This document shows, piece by piece, positions 36,400 to 47,975 of a stretch of 64,000 nucleotides of DNA. Every line of letters starts with the position of its first letter. The stretch's first letter is position 1. The position numbers and the translations under genes are program-made. Where the stretch lies: assembly GCF_003711515.1 (NCBI RefSeq), contig NW_021167080.1, forward strand, positions 587,990 through 651,989. The letters are read 5' to 3'. This DNA comes from Sodiomyces alkalinus F11. Lineage: Eukaryota; Ascomycota; Sordariomycetes; Glomerellales; Plectosphaerellaceae. Under the pieces are notes generated by a model. That model was not told the DNA's origin. It did no database searches and saw nothing but the letters and a program-made list of their open reading frames with translations.

Positions 36400-36520
36400 T
36401 CCCGTCTAGGTTAAGGGGGGGTCCCTATCTAAGAATTTATCTCCACGGCCTACTAAAGGGTTTTTTAGGTTAGTGTGGCCGATTCGTGGGCCTTTATCCC
36501 TATTAGGTCCCCTACGAGAA
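36400..36520 (-). repeat. Internal repeat of the protease-RT junction (gypsy-4)
   Basis: Counterpart of 29950-30060: GAATTTATCTC and GTCTAGGTTAAG blocks that recur at 40060-40170 (AGAATTTATCTCTACG, GTCTAGGCTAGGG). Confidence 0.75.
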
Positions 36521-36639
36521 TAATAGGTAAACCTATTAGGTTCCTAGTAAGTCTCGTTATCCGTAAGGAGGGGGGAAGGTAAAATAACGTCCTTACATTA
36601 TATCTATAAGGCCTCCTATATAGGTAATATATAAACCCG

Positions 36640-39600
36640 TTTAGTTCTTTAATAGTTTCGTCTTAAAGTAGGCGTTAATAAGTTTATCGGAGATATTCCG
36701 TTTCGGCTCCTAGGTATTCTCTTCGTCGCTATACCCTTCCTATTTACTTAGGTACTATTATCGCTTACCCTGATATCGATATTTTAGGATAGCTTCGACC
36801 TCGTACTTATCCGAACCTAGTTTAACGTCGACTATAGGTGGTTCCGGCTATAACCTATCGCGGGACCTCTATAATTCTAGTAGGAATACAGGGAAGACAT
36901 TATAAATCCTTATACCCTTAGTCAGCGCTAACTAATAAGCTAGGCTATACGTGCTAACGATCTTAGTTACCTTATACGGCCCGATAAACTTATCGCTAAG
37001 CTTTTTAGAGGGTTTTTTCTATCGGATATTCCTCGTGGATAGTAAGACGGATTTATCCACCTTAAACCTCCGCTAGACACGGCCGTTATTATAGTATTAT
37101 TCGTAAAAGGCCTGCGCTCTCTTAATAAGGTCCGAGATAGATCGGCGCTAGGCTATAAAGTACTCCGTATAGCGCTCTGTTTTAGCGGCATGGACCTTGC
37201 CTACCCTCGGGAGCTATACTTCGTTAGGGCCTCGGGGGTTATAGCCTATTAGGGTATCGGATAGGGTATAAAGTATCGTAGAGTGCCACGCTATATTATA
37301 GGTGTATTCTACGAGCGGTAGTCGGTTAACCTAGTTATCCTATTCCTACGAGTAGAAAGCGCGAAGATAGTGCTTAAGGTTCTGGTTCTGCCGCTCCGTC
37401 TGTCTATCTATCTATCTACGGGTACCATGCTATAGATAGGCGTTATACGGTACCGAGACACCGATATAAGGTTACCTAAAAGCGACTTATAAATAGCAAG
37501 CCTTAGTCTAAGATAATACCGTTATGTAGGCCGAAAGTGCGGAAGATGTAATACTATAAAGACTTAGTAAGTCCTTCTACTATTAGGCCACTACTCTAGG
37601 GGATATAAATCGAGTACTTTATTAGGCGGCACACTACTATAAGAATAGTATCCCGTTTCCCGTCTATAGCCGCGCTATAAACCGGCGGTAGGCCCGTGAT
37701 AAAGTTAATAGATATCTCTATAAAGGGGCGCTAAGGCATTAGAAGACTCGCTAGTTCGCTATATAGCTTATAGTGCCACGGCTTAGTGTGCTAATAGATA
37801 GTACAGGTAGGCACGAACTGCCGGATATCCCTAAGTAAATAATCCTAAAAGTAAAAGTCCGAAATCCTCTTAATAGTCCTTATAACCCTATAATAACCCA
37901 CGCTAGGTGTATTATAGAAACACTATAAGACCTTTTATCGGAGGCCAGAGTAGTCTAGTATAAAAACGCGATTCTTAAAACGAAGGATACTACTACTCCT
38001 AGATTATTATCCGTACGTGGTATCGTTACCGTGGGCTTTATGCCACCTAGTATAAAAAGGGTTATCCGCTTACGCCTCTACTACCTCTTCTAGTAAGGTA
38101 GGGGAATTAAGAGCGGAAATATAATCGGGAGTAATATGGGAACCACGCTGGTTCGTGATAAGGCCTAAAATAAACTGCCTCGATATAGGCTCTAAAAAAA
38201 GATTATCCGCTTACGTCTTAACCACCTTTTCCGGTAAGATAGGAGGAGCGGGAATAGCGCGGGTACTATCCTAGGTCCTATATAGGCCTAAGGCAGAACG
38301 CTTCGAAGAAATATTATCCGCTTATATCTCTACCACTAAAATAGGAGGGGCGGGCTCTAAAGAAAGGTTATCCGCTTACGTCTCGACTACTAAGGTAGGA
38401 GGAGCGGGAAAATTATACTCGGGGCTATTACGGGAACTATGCTAGTTCCCGATATAGCCTAAAATAAAACGCCTTAATAAGGGCTCTGAAGAGAGATTAT
38501 CCGCCTATACCTCTACTACCTTTAATAAGGGGGAGTTAAGAGCGGGAATAGAAATTAGGGCAGTACGGGAACTACCTTAGTTCCCGATATACCCTATAAT
38601 AAAACGCTTCGAAAAAGACTCTACTGCCTTAGCCCGGTTAGTAACCAGGGCGCGCTTATAGGGCGTGTGTTAGGGCTTCCTTAATAATCTATCCACGGGG
38701 TTTAACGTCCCCGGATAGTGCCGAATCTTAAGATTAAACAGGGCGAGCTCCTTAAGCCACCGCGCGTGCTACCCCTTAAGCTTCGGCTTATCTAGCAGGT
38801 AGCGATGGTTTAGATAGTCTATCAGGACTACTATAGGGCTTTAACTATAGGCCACGTAATACCGCCACGTCCGAAAAGACTTAATAATAGCTATAAGCTT
38901 AGAATTGGGTATACTATATTTAAGCTCGGCGCCGCGGAGCTTACGAGATATAAATATAATAGGCCTCTAGAGCCTACCCTCGAGCTAACTAATAACGGCC
39001 CTAATTATAAAAGCAGAAGCGTCGGGCTTAATACGTATTAGCAGAGCAGGATTAAAATACCGCAGGACTAATACCTTCCAGAATATCAGTTTTATTTCCT
39101 CGAACACGGTCTAGGCCTACTAGGAAAGCACGAGGACCCCTATATAGCCCCCTTTCAAATAGTCTATAAGAGGAGCGGCGATCTTTGAGTAGTTCCGAAT
39201 AAAACGTCTATAAAACCCCGTAAAACCTAGGAAGACCTATATCTTCTTAATACTATTAGGGAGTTCCTAGTCGCGGATTACCTTAACGCGAGCCGGATCC
39301 ATCTATACCCCGTCTAGGCTATAGATAAACCCTAGGAATTTAATATCGCGGGTCTTAAACTTATACTTATCGGGGTTAGTATATAGGGACTACTACCTAA
39401 GCCTTATAAGGACCTCGCGGACGTGCACGCGATGGGTGACTAGGTCCTTACTATAGATAAGGATATCGTCGAGGTATATAACGTAAATAGTGTCAACGAG
39501 GCCTGTTAGCGCCTGGTTAATATACTGTTAGAAGCTCGCGGGGGCGTTGGTTAATCCGAATAGCATAAGGAGGTACTCGTAGTGACTGTATTTCGTCCGG

Positions 39601-42165
39601 AACGCTATCTTTTATTTATCACCTGCCCTTATACCGAGCCGATAGTATACGTCCTTAAGATCCAGCTTAGTGTAGTACTACGCTAAAGATAACCGATCCA
39701 AGATTTCGTGGATAAGGGGCGGGGGGGTACGGTCTTTAATAGTCACCTTATTTAACCCCCTATAATTAATATATAAGCGTAGCTTACCACCCTTCTTAGG
39801 AATTAATAGGATAGGGGTACCGGCCGGGCTAGTAGACGGTCTAATCTATCCCTTCGTAACGGCGTCCTATAAGTATTAACGTAGCACTTCTAATTCCTAA
39901 GCGGCGAGGGGATAAATAGGACCGTAGGGAGGCTTCTTTCCTTCCTCGATCTTAATAGCATAGTCCTACTACTAGTGTGTCGGTAGACGTCCGGCGTTTT
40001 CGATATTAAAAACGTTAGCGAAGTCTTAGTATTATTCCGGTAGCACGGGGGTGGCCGCTAGGTCCCTGTCTAGGCTAGGGTAGGCCCTATCTCCTAAGAA
40101 TTTATCTCTACGTCCTACTAAAAGGTTTTCTATTAGGCCGATATAGCCGATATATAGGCCCCGCGTAGAACCTATATAGGTTAGGGTAAGGATAGACTTA
40201 GCTTATCTAACTACCCTACGTAGCTCTCTTAGGGATATAACCACACTAAGCTCCGCGTAGGATAAGGGATAGGTCTATATACTACACTACTAATTAATAT
40301 TAGGGTTAACGGCTATAAGCCACGGTCTTCCTAGGATTATACGGGCGCCCTAGGGATCAAGCTATATAACGTGGAACTCGGCGCGCTATACTCTCTTCCG
40401 ACCCTAGTAGTCGGTAGTGGTGATATTCCTGTAGAGGGATCCTAGAGTTATCTTTATTTATCCTTCCGTAATCCAGGACACCGGAACCGGGGACCTATCA
40501 GGAACCTAACTAGGTCCTAGGAGGGACCGATGCAAAACGTTAATATTGGCGCCTCTATTAAGGAGAGTCGATATCTATACCTATTCCTTACCTCGGCGAA
40601 AGGATACGCGTGCCTTTACTAGTATAGTAGTAGGGGTAGTCCGAGGCGGGTATAGTTCTTAGGGCACCTCGCCTATAATACAGCTAACCGTGGGGCGAGA
40701 GGTAGATACCGGTTAGGTATTCGGGTTACTCGTTATTAGTCGAGCGCTGCCTATAGCTAGGGTATATAGTGGCGTAATACCCCTTTTTATTATAGTTAAA
40801 GTAAGTAATAGAGTTAAGGTAACGGGGGGACGGGGATAGCGATAACGGCTTAGGCTATATAGGGTAATTAGGGGTAGGCGCGGGCGTAGGCGTAGGGATA
40901 GGCGCGGGAGTATTAGTGGAACCGTAGGTGACTGTCTGGGTACTCTGTCCCGGGGCACGCGAACGGAAACGACGTTATTAGGTATTAGACTAGAAGTCTG
41001 CTCGAGTAACGGCCAGTCCGTTATTAACGGTTAAAGCCTTAGCCCTATAATAGGCCGGGGCTAGGTCCTAATAGTCCTTAGGAACCCCTATAGACACTAT
41101 ATAGTCCCGAATAGGCGGAAGCACCCTCGTTAGCACTATCTAAATCCTCTACTAGTCTGGGAGCTTGCCCAGTAGTTCCGACTCTAGGGCTTCCTACCGT
41201 TATATGGATTTAGCGTAAGATTCTCCCTCTCTCTAGGAGGAGATAGACTCGCTCTGGATCTATACCGCTATTTCCCGTAGGCGGGTATCGTTATCGTTAA
41301 CCTAGCGGGATAGCCAGGCTCTTAGGGCGGCCTAGCTAACCCTATTAGAGTTGCTATCGTACTTATATCGTAGTTTAGCCTACTAGCGTTCCTTAAGGTA
41401 ATAGGGGAGGCATAATATAACGAAGTAGTTCTTCGTAGCGTCTGTAGGGAAGGACTAGGAATCTAGGTTAAACCGCTAATTCGTCTCTTAGATAAACGTG
41501 CGATACTTAGCCTAGGATACACTATCATATTTAGGTAAGGGGAAATTAAACTTAGCCTATATAGCGGATCCGTGTATAAACGACGTTATAGATATATTAT
41601 AGGTATACTAGGATCCTGATAGGGTCGCGACGATACGATAACGGGGTTCGGCTATACGGCGGTGGATAGTAGTATCGACTAGCTTAGGGTTAATAGGAGG
41701 ATTAATAGCGGTGGTAGCGGTAGTAGTGGCGGCGGTAGTGTCCGCCTCTAGCTTAGTAAGGTACGCGAGCTTACGCTTATGGTGGTTCTATGCCTTTATC
41801 TATTTAACGCGTTCGTCTAGTTATTCCTCCGTTAGCGTGGCTAGGTTAACGTTCGTATACGGGGGCAGGTTAGGGTTATACGCGGGTCCTGTCGTGGTTA
41901 TAGGAGGGACGGGGGTAGTATTAGTGGTAGAGGTAATGCTAGCGATAGGGATAGAAGTAGTAGTAGACGTAGGAATAGGTACCGGTGCGGTAGCAGATAC
42001 GGGGGCCGTGTTAGTTCCTAGTGTATTCCCGTTATATTCCTTGTTAGCGGGGTCGTGGGCGCCTTCTATAAAGGCAGTCTCGCTATCGCGGAGCTATCGC
42101 TTAAACTAACTAGCAGCCTCGTTAAAATCGCAGGTAGGATCGTTTATTTCGTGATAGTTAGATAT
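36640..42165 (-). pseudogene. gypsy-4 gag-pol
   Basis: Minus-strand polyprotein matching gypsy-3. The gag start is at 42165 (ATA TCT AAC for ATG TCT AAC; N-terminus SNYHEINDPTCDF). A zinc knuckle lies near 40753-40805. The protease region is about 40540-40600. RT is about 39900-39200 with the active site IYLDDILIYSKD intact at 39447-39482. RNase H is about 39080-38700, integrase about 38100-36900, and the end about 36640. The N-terminal gag linker is Pro/Thr-rich and on the opposite strand gives a long Val/Ala-rich open frame (41711-42109), which is a shadow. RIP stops at Gln/Trp positions make it non-functional. Confidence 0.9.
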
Positions 42166-42218
42166 CTTAATAACTCTCCTTAATGGTCTTCGCGCCCTTA
42201 AAGGTAGAGCGATTAAAA

Positions 42219-42571
42219 TATTAAATAGGTAGTCGTAAAGAGTGAAAAGATAGGGTTAAGTAAGGAACCAGGTAGGATCACGATAGAATCACGATAGGAA
42301 AGTATAGGGGTAGCTAAAGAGTTAGATTAATCGCTGGCCTCCCTTTTCTAAGGGGAGGCTCCTCCGCTCCTTAAGACTATTCTCCGCTACTCCTCGAGGA
42401 CTGCTTTATTTACTTCCTCGAGGGCTACCTTATTTGCTTCGAGGGACTATTCTGTTTACTAGTGTGATAACTGCTTTATTTATGCCTCGAGGGGTCTTAG
42501 ACTGGGCACGCCTGGACCCCTATGGGTTCACACTAGGAACCCATTATGACCACTGCTACAGGCACCTGATA
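42219..42571 (-). repeat. gypsy-4 5' LTR
   Basis: Least mutated of the four LTR copies: CACACTAGGAACCCATTATGACC-type blocks keep CA/TG where the gypsy-3 LTR has TA. Flanked by TCCTT at 42572. Confidence 0.9.
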
Positions 42572-44511
42572 TCCTTATGGGTTACATACGATAGCGGCTA
42601 AGAGGTATTAGAGGGAGAGGGATCTATAGCACCGACGTTATTATCGTTAATAGCCTGCTTCCTTATACGTATAGGGTTTCAAGTCCTTTTAGTGTTAAAG
42701 AACGCCTCCTAGGTATTATTATTCTCTATCTTCTTAGTCGTGTAGAGGCTTATAATAGTTCTTATACTAAATAGGCGCACGGGTAATAGGCGCGCGGCTA
42801 ACGGGTGTACGGCCGCCGGGCACCCCCTAGGGGTATCCACGGCTGCCTATTAATAGTTATTATCTTCTTCTACCTTCACGCCCTGGAACACCGCTAACGC
42901 TATAAGGAACGCGTGCGTAGGATCTTCCAGGGATATTAGAGGCGTGGGAAACGGTTTAAACCTCGTAGTAGTAAATCGTGGAGTATTCATAGTAATAGCG
43001 GTATTATTTTCCGTGGTAATAGCGGTGTCTATAGTAATAGCGGTAGCCTTTTTCGTAATAATAGCGACGGCCTCGCCTTTATCCGTAGTAATAGCGGTAG
43101 CGTAGTCTTCTCCTAAAATAATAGTAGTATCCGTAATAATAGCGGTGCCCGTAGTAATAGCGGTAGCCTCTCTTATAGTAATAACGACGGCCTCGCCTTT
43201 GTCCGTAGTAATACCGGTGGCGTTAGAGTCTTCCGACTTAAGATCTAATACGTCTACGGCTATACCCCTTAATAATAGCCTATTTGCGGTCGCTATATTA
43301 TTAAATTAGGTAATACGGATAGATTATAGGTATTCCCTAATTTCCTTGGCGGAAGCCATAGTTTATAGCGTTTTAATTATAACGTTAAAGGTCTTATCTT
43401 TATTAAAGCTTATATCTCTTATAGTAATAACATCTATTAGGTATAGTAGCTATACGCGGAAGCTTTTTAAGGAATAGTATCCGACGTGATAACCGATCTA
43501 TACCTTCGGTTCTAGCCTTTATAGGCGGTTCCTTTTAGCTTAGGTATTACGCGTTTTTATAAAGACTTTATAGCCGTATACTTATAGGTACACGAGGTTA
43601 GGTTGACTGCTGCGTAGGCCTTCGTATAATATCTTTTACTCGTTAATAAGTTATAGGGCTCTGTTATATAGATATATAGTAATCTTAAAGATCTTAGGCG
43701 AGATAGATATAGGCAGATTAGCTTTAAGCCTTATAGCCCTCGCCCTCCTTTTAACGATATCTCTAATCCGTTCTATAACGCCGTTTTAATCCTATAAGTA
43801 TAGGGCCGATAGCTAGCCTTCTACCCCCTTAGTAGCGAGGAAAGTAACGACTTCTAGATACTAAAATATCTCGGAATCGGCTTATAGAATATATAGCCTA
43901 ATGTCGAATTAGGTCTTAAGCAGGGTAAAAACGTCTTTTAACGTATAAAGGATAGAGCCTTAGTCTCTCTTCTATAGGTAGTAATCCTACGTATAACCTA
44001 TAAACACGTCTATAACGAATATAATGGACTTATATAGGCCGCCTAGTAATTCCAACTCTTGCAGATCGTTAAAGTCGATAGCTAGGACTTCGCCGGGCCT
44101 TAACGGGTAAAGGGATAGTATCCTCCTAACCTATATAGGCATTTACGATTACCCGTACACGTTATACTCTACGGTTCGCGGCCCCTTAATCCTTACCCCC
44201 TAGGTAGCGTTAACGATCTTTATAAGGGTATCTACGCCGTAGTAGCCGAGGCGTTTATACTATCTTTATGCTATAGTCTTTTATAGTTACCACGGCTATC
44301 GTCATCTTCTATACGGATCGTCGCGTGGATACCGTGCCGAAACCGTAAACACGGTAGCGGTAACTTCTGCGCGTTCGATTATATACTAGCTATAGATATC
44401 TAGGAGCTTATAGGTAGGCCGGTCGTCGGCAGAGCAAATAATAGTATTATTTATAGTATCCTAGCGGTAGCCTTATAGGCGTAGCTAGCGTTCCGAGACG
44501 ATATTAGTAAT
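42572..44511 (-). pseudogene. copia-4 fragment 3: integrase
   Basis: Minus-strand copia integrase. The first catalytic block reads PGEVLAIDFNDLQELELLGG near 44045-44105, followed by SIIFVIDVFIGYT and KDVFTLLKT. The second block is ADSEIF near 43865-43880. The C-terminal part has ITEPYNLL and KAYAAVNLTS, then the hinge with an Ala/Val-rich repeat of CGGTATTACTAT-type triplets (about 43000-43250). The element's insertion chemistry (DDE) resides here. The reading runs into the solo LTR at 44512 and resumes at 44716. RIP stops throughout. Confidence 0.85.
42990..43225 (-). repeat. Short tandem repeat in copia-4 hinge
   Basis: Several units of GTAGTAATAGCGGT(A/G) spaced by GTGTCC/GCCTC variants, encoding an Ala/Thr/Ile-rich repeat on the minus strand. 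Confidence 0.6.
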
Positions 44512-44720
44512 TGTAACGGCTTATCAAAAGTTATTCACGTATTAAGGTCGAAAATATAGTTTATTCGAACTAAGGAAGGAAAGGAGGAAAAGAAAAGTCT
44601 ACGTGGTGTATAGGCGGCTAAGTATATATAGGATCGCACGGGCCTTACTAGGGGGTCCGTGCTTCTTGGTCCCGGCCACTACCGGGGACTATTCCGCGGG
44701 CTATAGCCCGTAATAGTAAT
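44507..44720 (-). repeat. Solo LTR with target-site duplication in copia-4 integrase
   Basis: A 204-bp LTR (44512-44715; TGTAACGG...CCCGTAATA), the same family as 19336-19539. Flanked by GTAAT at 44507-44511 and 44716-44720. The copia-4 frame continues on both sides, so this was an insertion of a gypsy-2-type element later reduced by LTR-LTR recombination. Confidence 0.9.
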
Positions 44721-46708
44721 AAACTCCTTATAGTACACGGTATCGCGTAGGCGTAGTAGCCTCTTTATACCGGATAGGGATTATACCCTTAGCTTAATAT
44801 CTTTATACCCGAGAATAAGAGCCTTATAGGTTCTTACTTAGAGTAATAAAGATAAAGTATTAGTAGGTAGTCTAATAGTCGTAAAACGGCCTTAATTATT
44901 AAAGACGTGGATTAACAATCCTAAGTCTAGGATCGCGTAGTATAATAGTGCTTTAGCTTACTTAATAAAAAGAGATACCCTCTATTATAATTTTAATCGT
45001 ATCGATATATAAGGGCGCGCTACCCCCCTTTCTTAGGAGGGGTAGACGTCTAGTTACCCCGTCGCGGTAACGGATAGGTCTTTTGAAACTATAGTTACGG
45101 CCGGCTTAGTAACCTGCTGATTTTATAGTATAGTAGTTATAATAGGCGTAGTATTATAGAGTTAATCTGCCTGGACCTCCTTTATTTTACTAGCGGTGGT
45201 AGCCCCTTAAGGCTTCCCGCCTCTTCTATATCGCGGTATCCACACGGCTTTTAAAACTATAGTTACGTATCTTCTTTTCTATAACCTTCGGAATATCTTC
45301 GCGGCTACGCTAGGTATAAGGGTGTATATCCGGCCTTATCTACTAATAGACGACGGTAGAATAAGTATTCTTATATATCTCGTAAGGCCTCTTTATCACG
45401 GGAGGGATAGCCTTTATAGACGTATCACTACAAGGACACTTCTTATTAGCTTTATTATTAGCAGTATCCTTAGTATCGGGGAGGTTCCGAAGGGTATTAA
45501 AAGTGCCTCTCCCGACTCTAGGCTTTATAGTAGCGGATTATAGGTTCTTTATATTACTAAGAACCGCCCCTAGAGTCTTTATAAAATCGTTAATCGTTAG
45601 CTTATTTTCCGTAATCTTATCGTAGTTATTTACTAGGTAATTATTACTCTATTCCTAAGCAATAGGTCTAATAGCTTTTAACGTCTATTCCGCCTAATAG
45701 TCCGCGCTTAATAGCTCTAAAACGCCTATATATTTATAGTATATTATCGCTATTTTCTAGCTTATACCCTACTCGTTTATATCCTTAGATATAGCCTTTA
45801 TAGACGTAGTATATTATTAATATAGGATTAAGGCTTCCTTATAGAGGTCTATAAGGGTGAGTCTTATATACCTATAAAGGAGAGTAATCTAGGCTTATAG
45901 GTTATTTACGTTATTATCCTATGGTTATATAAGGAGGTTATATAACACAGTATAAACGGTCCTTTAGATATATAGGCGTACCTTAATAATTTCCTTCTAT
46001 TACGTATCGTAGTCTGCCTTTTCCTCACCGTATACGCGGCAATCTTATAGTAGCGTGTACGCCCCTTTTCGGAGGGGTCGTTAATAGATATAGGCGTCCT
46101 TATTAATAGTTCTTTTATTACGGCTATAGCCTTCCTATAAACGGTTATCTTCTTTTATTAGCGGCCGTAATAGCTATAATAACCGTAATAGCCATAGTAG
46201 CCGTGGTGGCGGCGGCGGCGTCTATAGTATCGGTGGCCTTATCGCCCTTTAGCGTAACGGTAGAAGACGTAATAGCCGTGGTCTCCTCCGCCGCGTCTAG
46301 GTCCACGATAAGGGCTTTATATTTACGAATATTAGGTAGTATAGGCTTAAGAAGTAGGTAGGCATCGGCCTCCGTATCGCTTAGCTTTAGATTAAGATAG
46401 TTATCCTAATAGGAGGTAGATTTACCGCGTACGGCGTGCTCCTATATCGCCTAATCCCTTTAGTTAATAAGGGTAATAGTGGCCGCTGTCTGATTAGTGT
46501 TAGATATATTAGAAGATATCTTTACTGGTTTATCAGTTAATTAATTAATTAATTAATAGGTAGGTTAGTAGGTTAATTAATCGCTTAATGACTCTAATTA
46601 GGTTAATAGTAGTTATTTAAAGAGTACTTATAAAACATAATTACTTTTATAATAGAATAGGGGTAGCCTTATTAATATCTATCGTTTAAGCATTATAAAC
46701 TGGGCTTA
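44716..46708 (-). pseudogene. copia-4 fragment 4: gag and start of pol
   Basis: N-terminal part of copia-4 gag-pol. On the minus strand gag opens near 46510 with SSNISNTNQTAATITLIN, followed by LNLKLSDTEADAYLLLKPIL and DLDAAEETTAITSS (Ala/Thr-rich). The region down to 44716 is RIPed gag, protease and pre-integrase, which I could not subdivide. A short palindromic TTAATTAATTAATTAAT tract lies at 46537-46556. Confidence 0.75.
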
Positions 46709-46762
46709 TAGCTATCGTATATTAAAATATCATTTATATAATTAACTTAATAGAGCAGAAAT

Positions 46763-46798
<36 letters not shown>

Positions 46799-47003
46799 TA
46801 AGTTATACTTATATAAGTCTTTTATACCCTTAATCTAGGTAGTAAAGACTCTGTTATAGGTACTGTATTATTTAGATCCTATCCGGTCTTTTCGGGTATC
46901 CTCCCTTGTCATATCCTGATGCCTGAGGTCCCCGAGATCGGAAGCCCTTAGTCAGGCATGGATCCCCTAGGGACCACGCCGTGGTCCGTGTGCCCATGCG
47001 ACA
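46709..47003 (-). repeat. copia-4 5' LTR
   Basis: 295-bp LTR, the inverted match of 22753-23034. It contains an (AT)n microsatellite at about 46771-46795. The outer ~100 bp (46900-47003) are almost free of RIP while the inner part is mutated. It borders the unique gene island at 47004. Confidence 0.85.
46771..46795. repeat. (AT)n microsatellite
   Basis: About 12 AT units inside the copia-4 LTR. The copy at 22753-23034 has a CA-type short repeat at the same place, so this may be RIPed CA repeat. Confidence 0.8.
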
Positions 47004-47769
47004 ACTATCACCCCTAGGGTAGTTCCACGATCATTCTCAAGATAGTCATATATCTTTGTACCTATCAATATAAAATAGGTGTAAAAGTACGGATTGGCAG
47101 GCTAATCCAATGAATAACAGGATGTGGGGCGAATTCACCAGCTAACCTTTAAAACCCTGGGGGAGGTATGTCCGTAACACTTGGATTGAACAGCCGCACA
47201 CTTGGAGTGTAATGATTTCGTCAGTTACCTGACGTCGATCGTCGTACGGATACTTGGTTCGAGAACCTTGATGACGACGCCCTGACCAAGGAACACCAAG
47301 CACAATACCCTTCATATTACATGTGAAATCATTACCCACATCTCAGAGAGCGACTCAGCGAGCCCCTCTAACTCGTTCCCACCCAACGTAGCAACTTCCC
47401 TTAGGACCCTTTATGCCCAGATCAATACCTAGTACCTCTTTTGATTCTTCTGCCTGACCCTACGAAATTGGAAAGCTTCTATTCCACGAATAGATCGCAG
47501 ACACTGGAACGAGTCTTTTGCCGCCTTTCCCATATTCCGGACAGGGTGAAACGGACGAGGAACACGTTTCCCTGATCAGAGCTGCCGCACTCTATTTTAT
47601 CTCCCGTCAGCATCTCGCATTCAGACGACCCTTGCGTGTCGAAACTGCAAGCAACCCCGATAGCCCTTCGATCAATATTTACGGATTGCGACCGTGCCAG
47701 ATCATATTATCAACTCCCGAACGAGTCGGTCGTCTCCCGGTATTTACGAAGCTCGTATTCCATGGTCTC
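47004..47769 (+). other. Unique 5' flank of the host gene
   Basis: First DNA of normal dinucleotide composition. No convincing gene: open frames at 47142-47339 (minus) and from 47518 (plus, beginning TTG) lack supporting features. A CCAAT pentamer is at 47107-47111. This is presumably promoter and 5' UTR. Confidence 0.5.
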
Positions 47770-47818
47770 ATGTCCTCAACCACGAGGACAATGGTGACGG
47801 ATTGCCATGGATGTCAAG
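47770..47818 (+). other. Possible 5' exon of the DUF2985 gene
   Basis: ATG at 47770 (MSSTTRTMVTDCHGCQ) or an internal ATG at 47807 (MDVK, phase 0), ending at a donor GTAACC at 47819. With the 47807 start, acceptors at 47930, 47942 or 47987 (CAG) keep frame; with the 47770 start, 48000 (CAG) does. Transcript data would decide. Confidence 0.35.
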
Positions 47819-47975
47819 GTAACCAGTCACCTCCCAAGCATACTCCATCGACCGTCCAGTCACCAGAATGGAAGGTTGCTGACACTACGGTGGCTATCGC
47901 AAAGAAAAACGCGAAGATTGTGGTGAAGAGCACAGGTCCGAGACCTCCCCACACGCTGGGGCAAGTTCCGAGCTC

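Larger units (their letters stand above)
33555..42571 (-). mobile_element. gypsy-4: complete Ty3/gypsy element, RIPed
   Basis: 9.0 kb, same family as gypsy-3 but inverted. LTRs are at 33555-33907 (3') and 42219-42571 (5'). A perfect 5-bp duplication TCCTT lies at 33550-33554 and 42572-42576. Together with gypsy-3 it forms a large inverted repeat with a 0.6-kb copia spacer. It is less mutated than gypsy-3 in key sites: RT YLDD is intact. Confidence 0.92.

Noticed and set aside
40713..40958. 81-codon minus-strand frame
   Set aside because: Part of gypsy-4 gag near the zinc knuckle in a shifted frame, not a separate gene.
41711..42109. 132-codon Val/Ala-rich plus-strand frame
   Set aside because: Antisense shadow of the Pro/Thr-rich linker of gypsy-4 gag. 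It does not lie where the conserved antisense gene is.
42990..43225. Regularly spaced short repeats resembling a CRISPR array
   Set aside because: Units are imperfect codon-type repeats in a copia frame, with no unique spacers of constant length, and the DNA is eukaryotic.
47142..47339. 65-codon minus-strand frame in the gene's 5' flank
   Set aside because: No domain, signal peptide or supporting context; length expected by chance in non-RIPed DNA.
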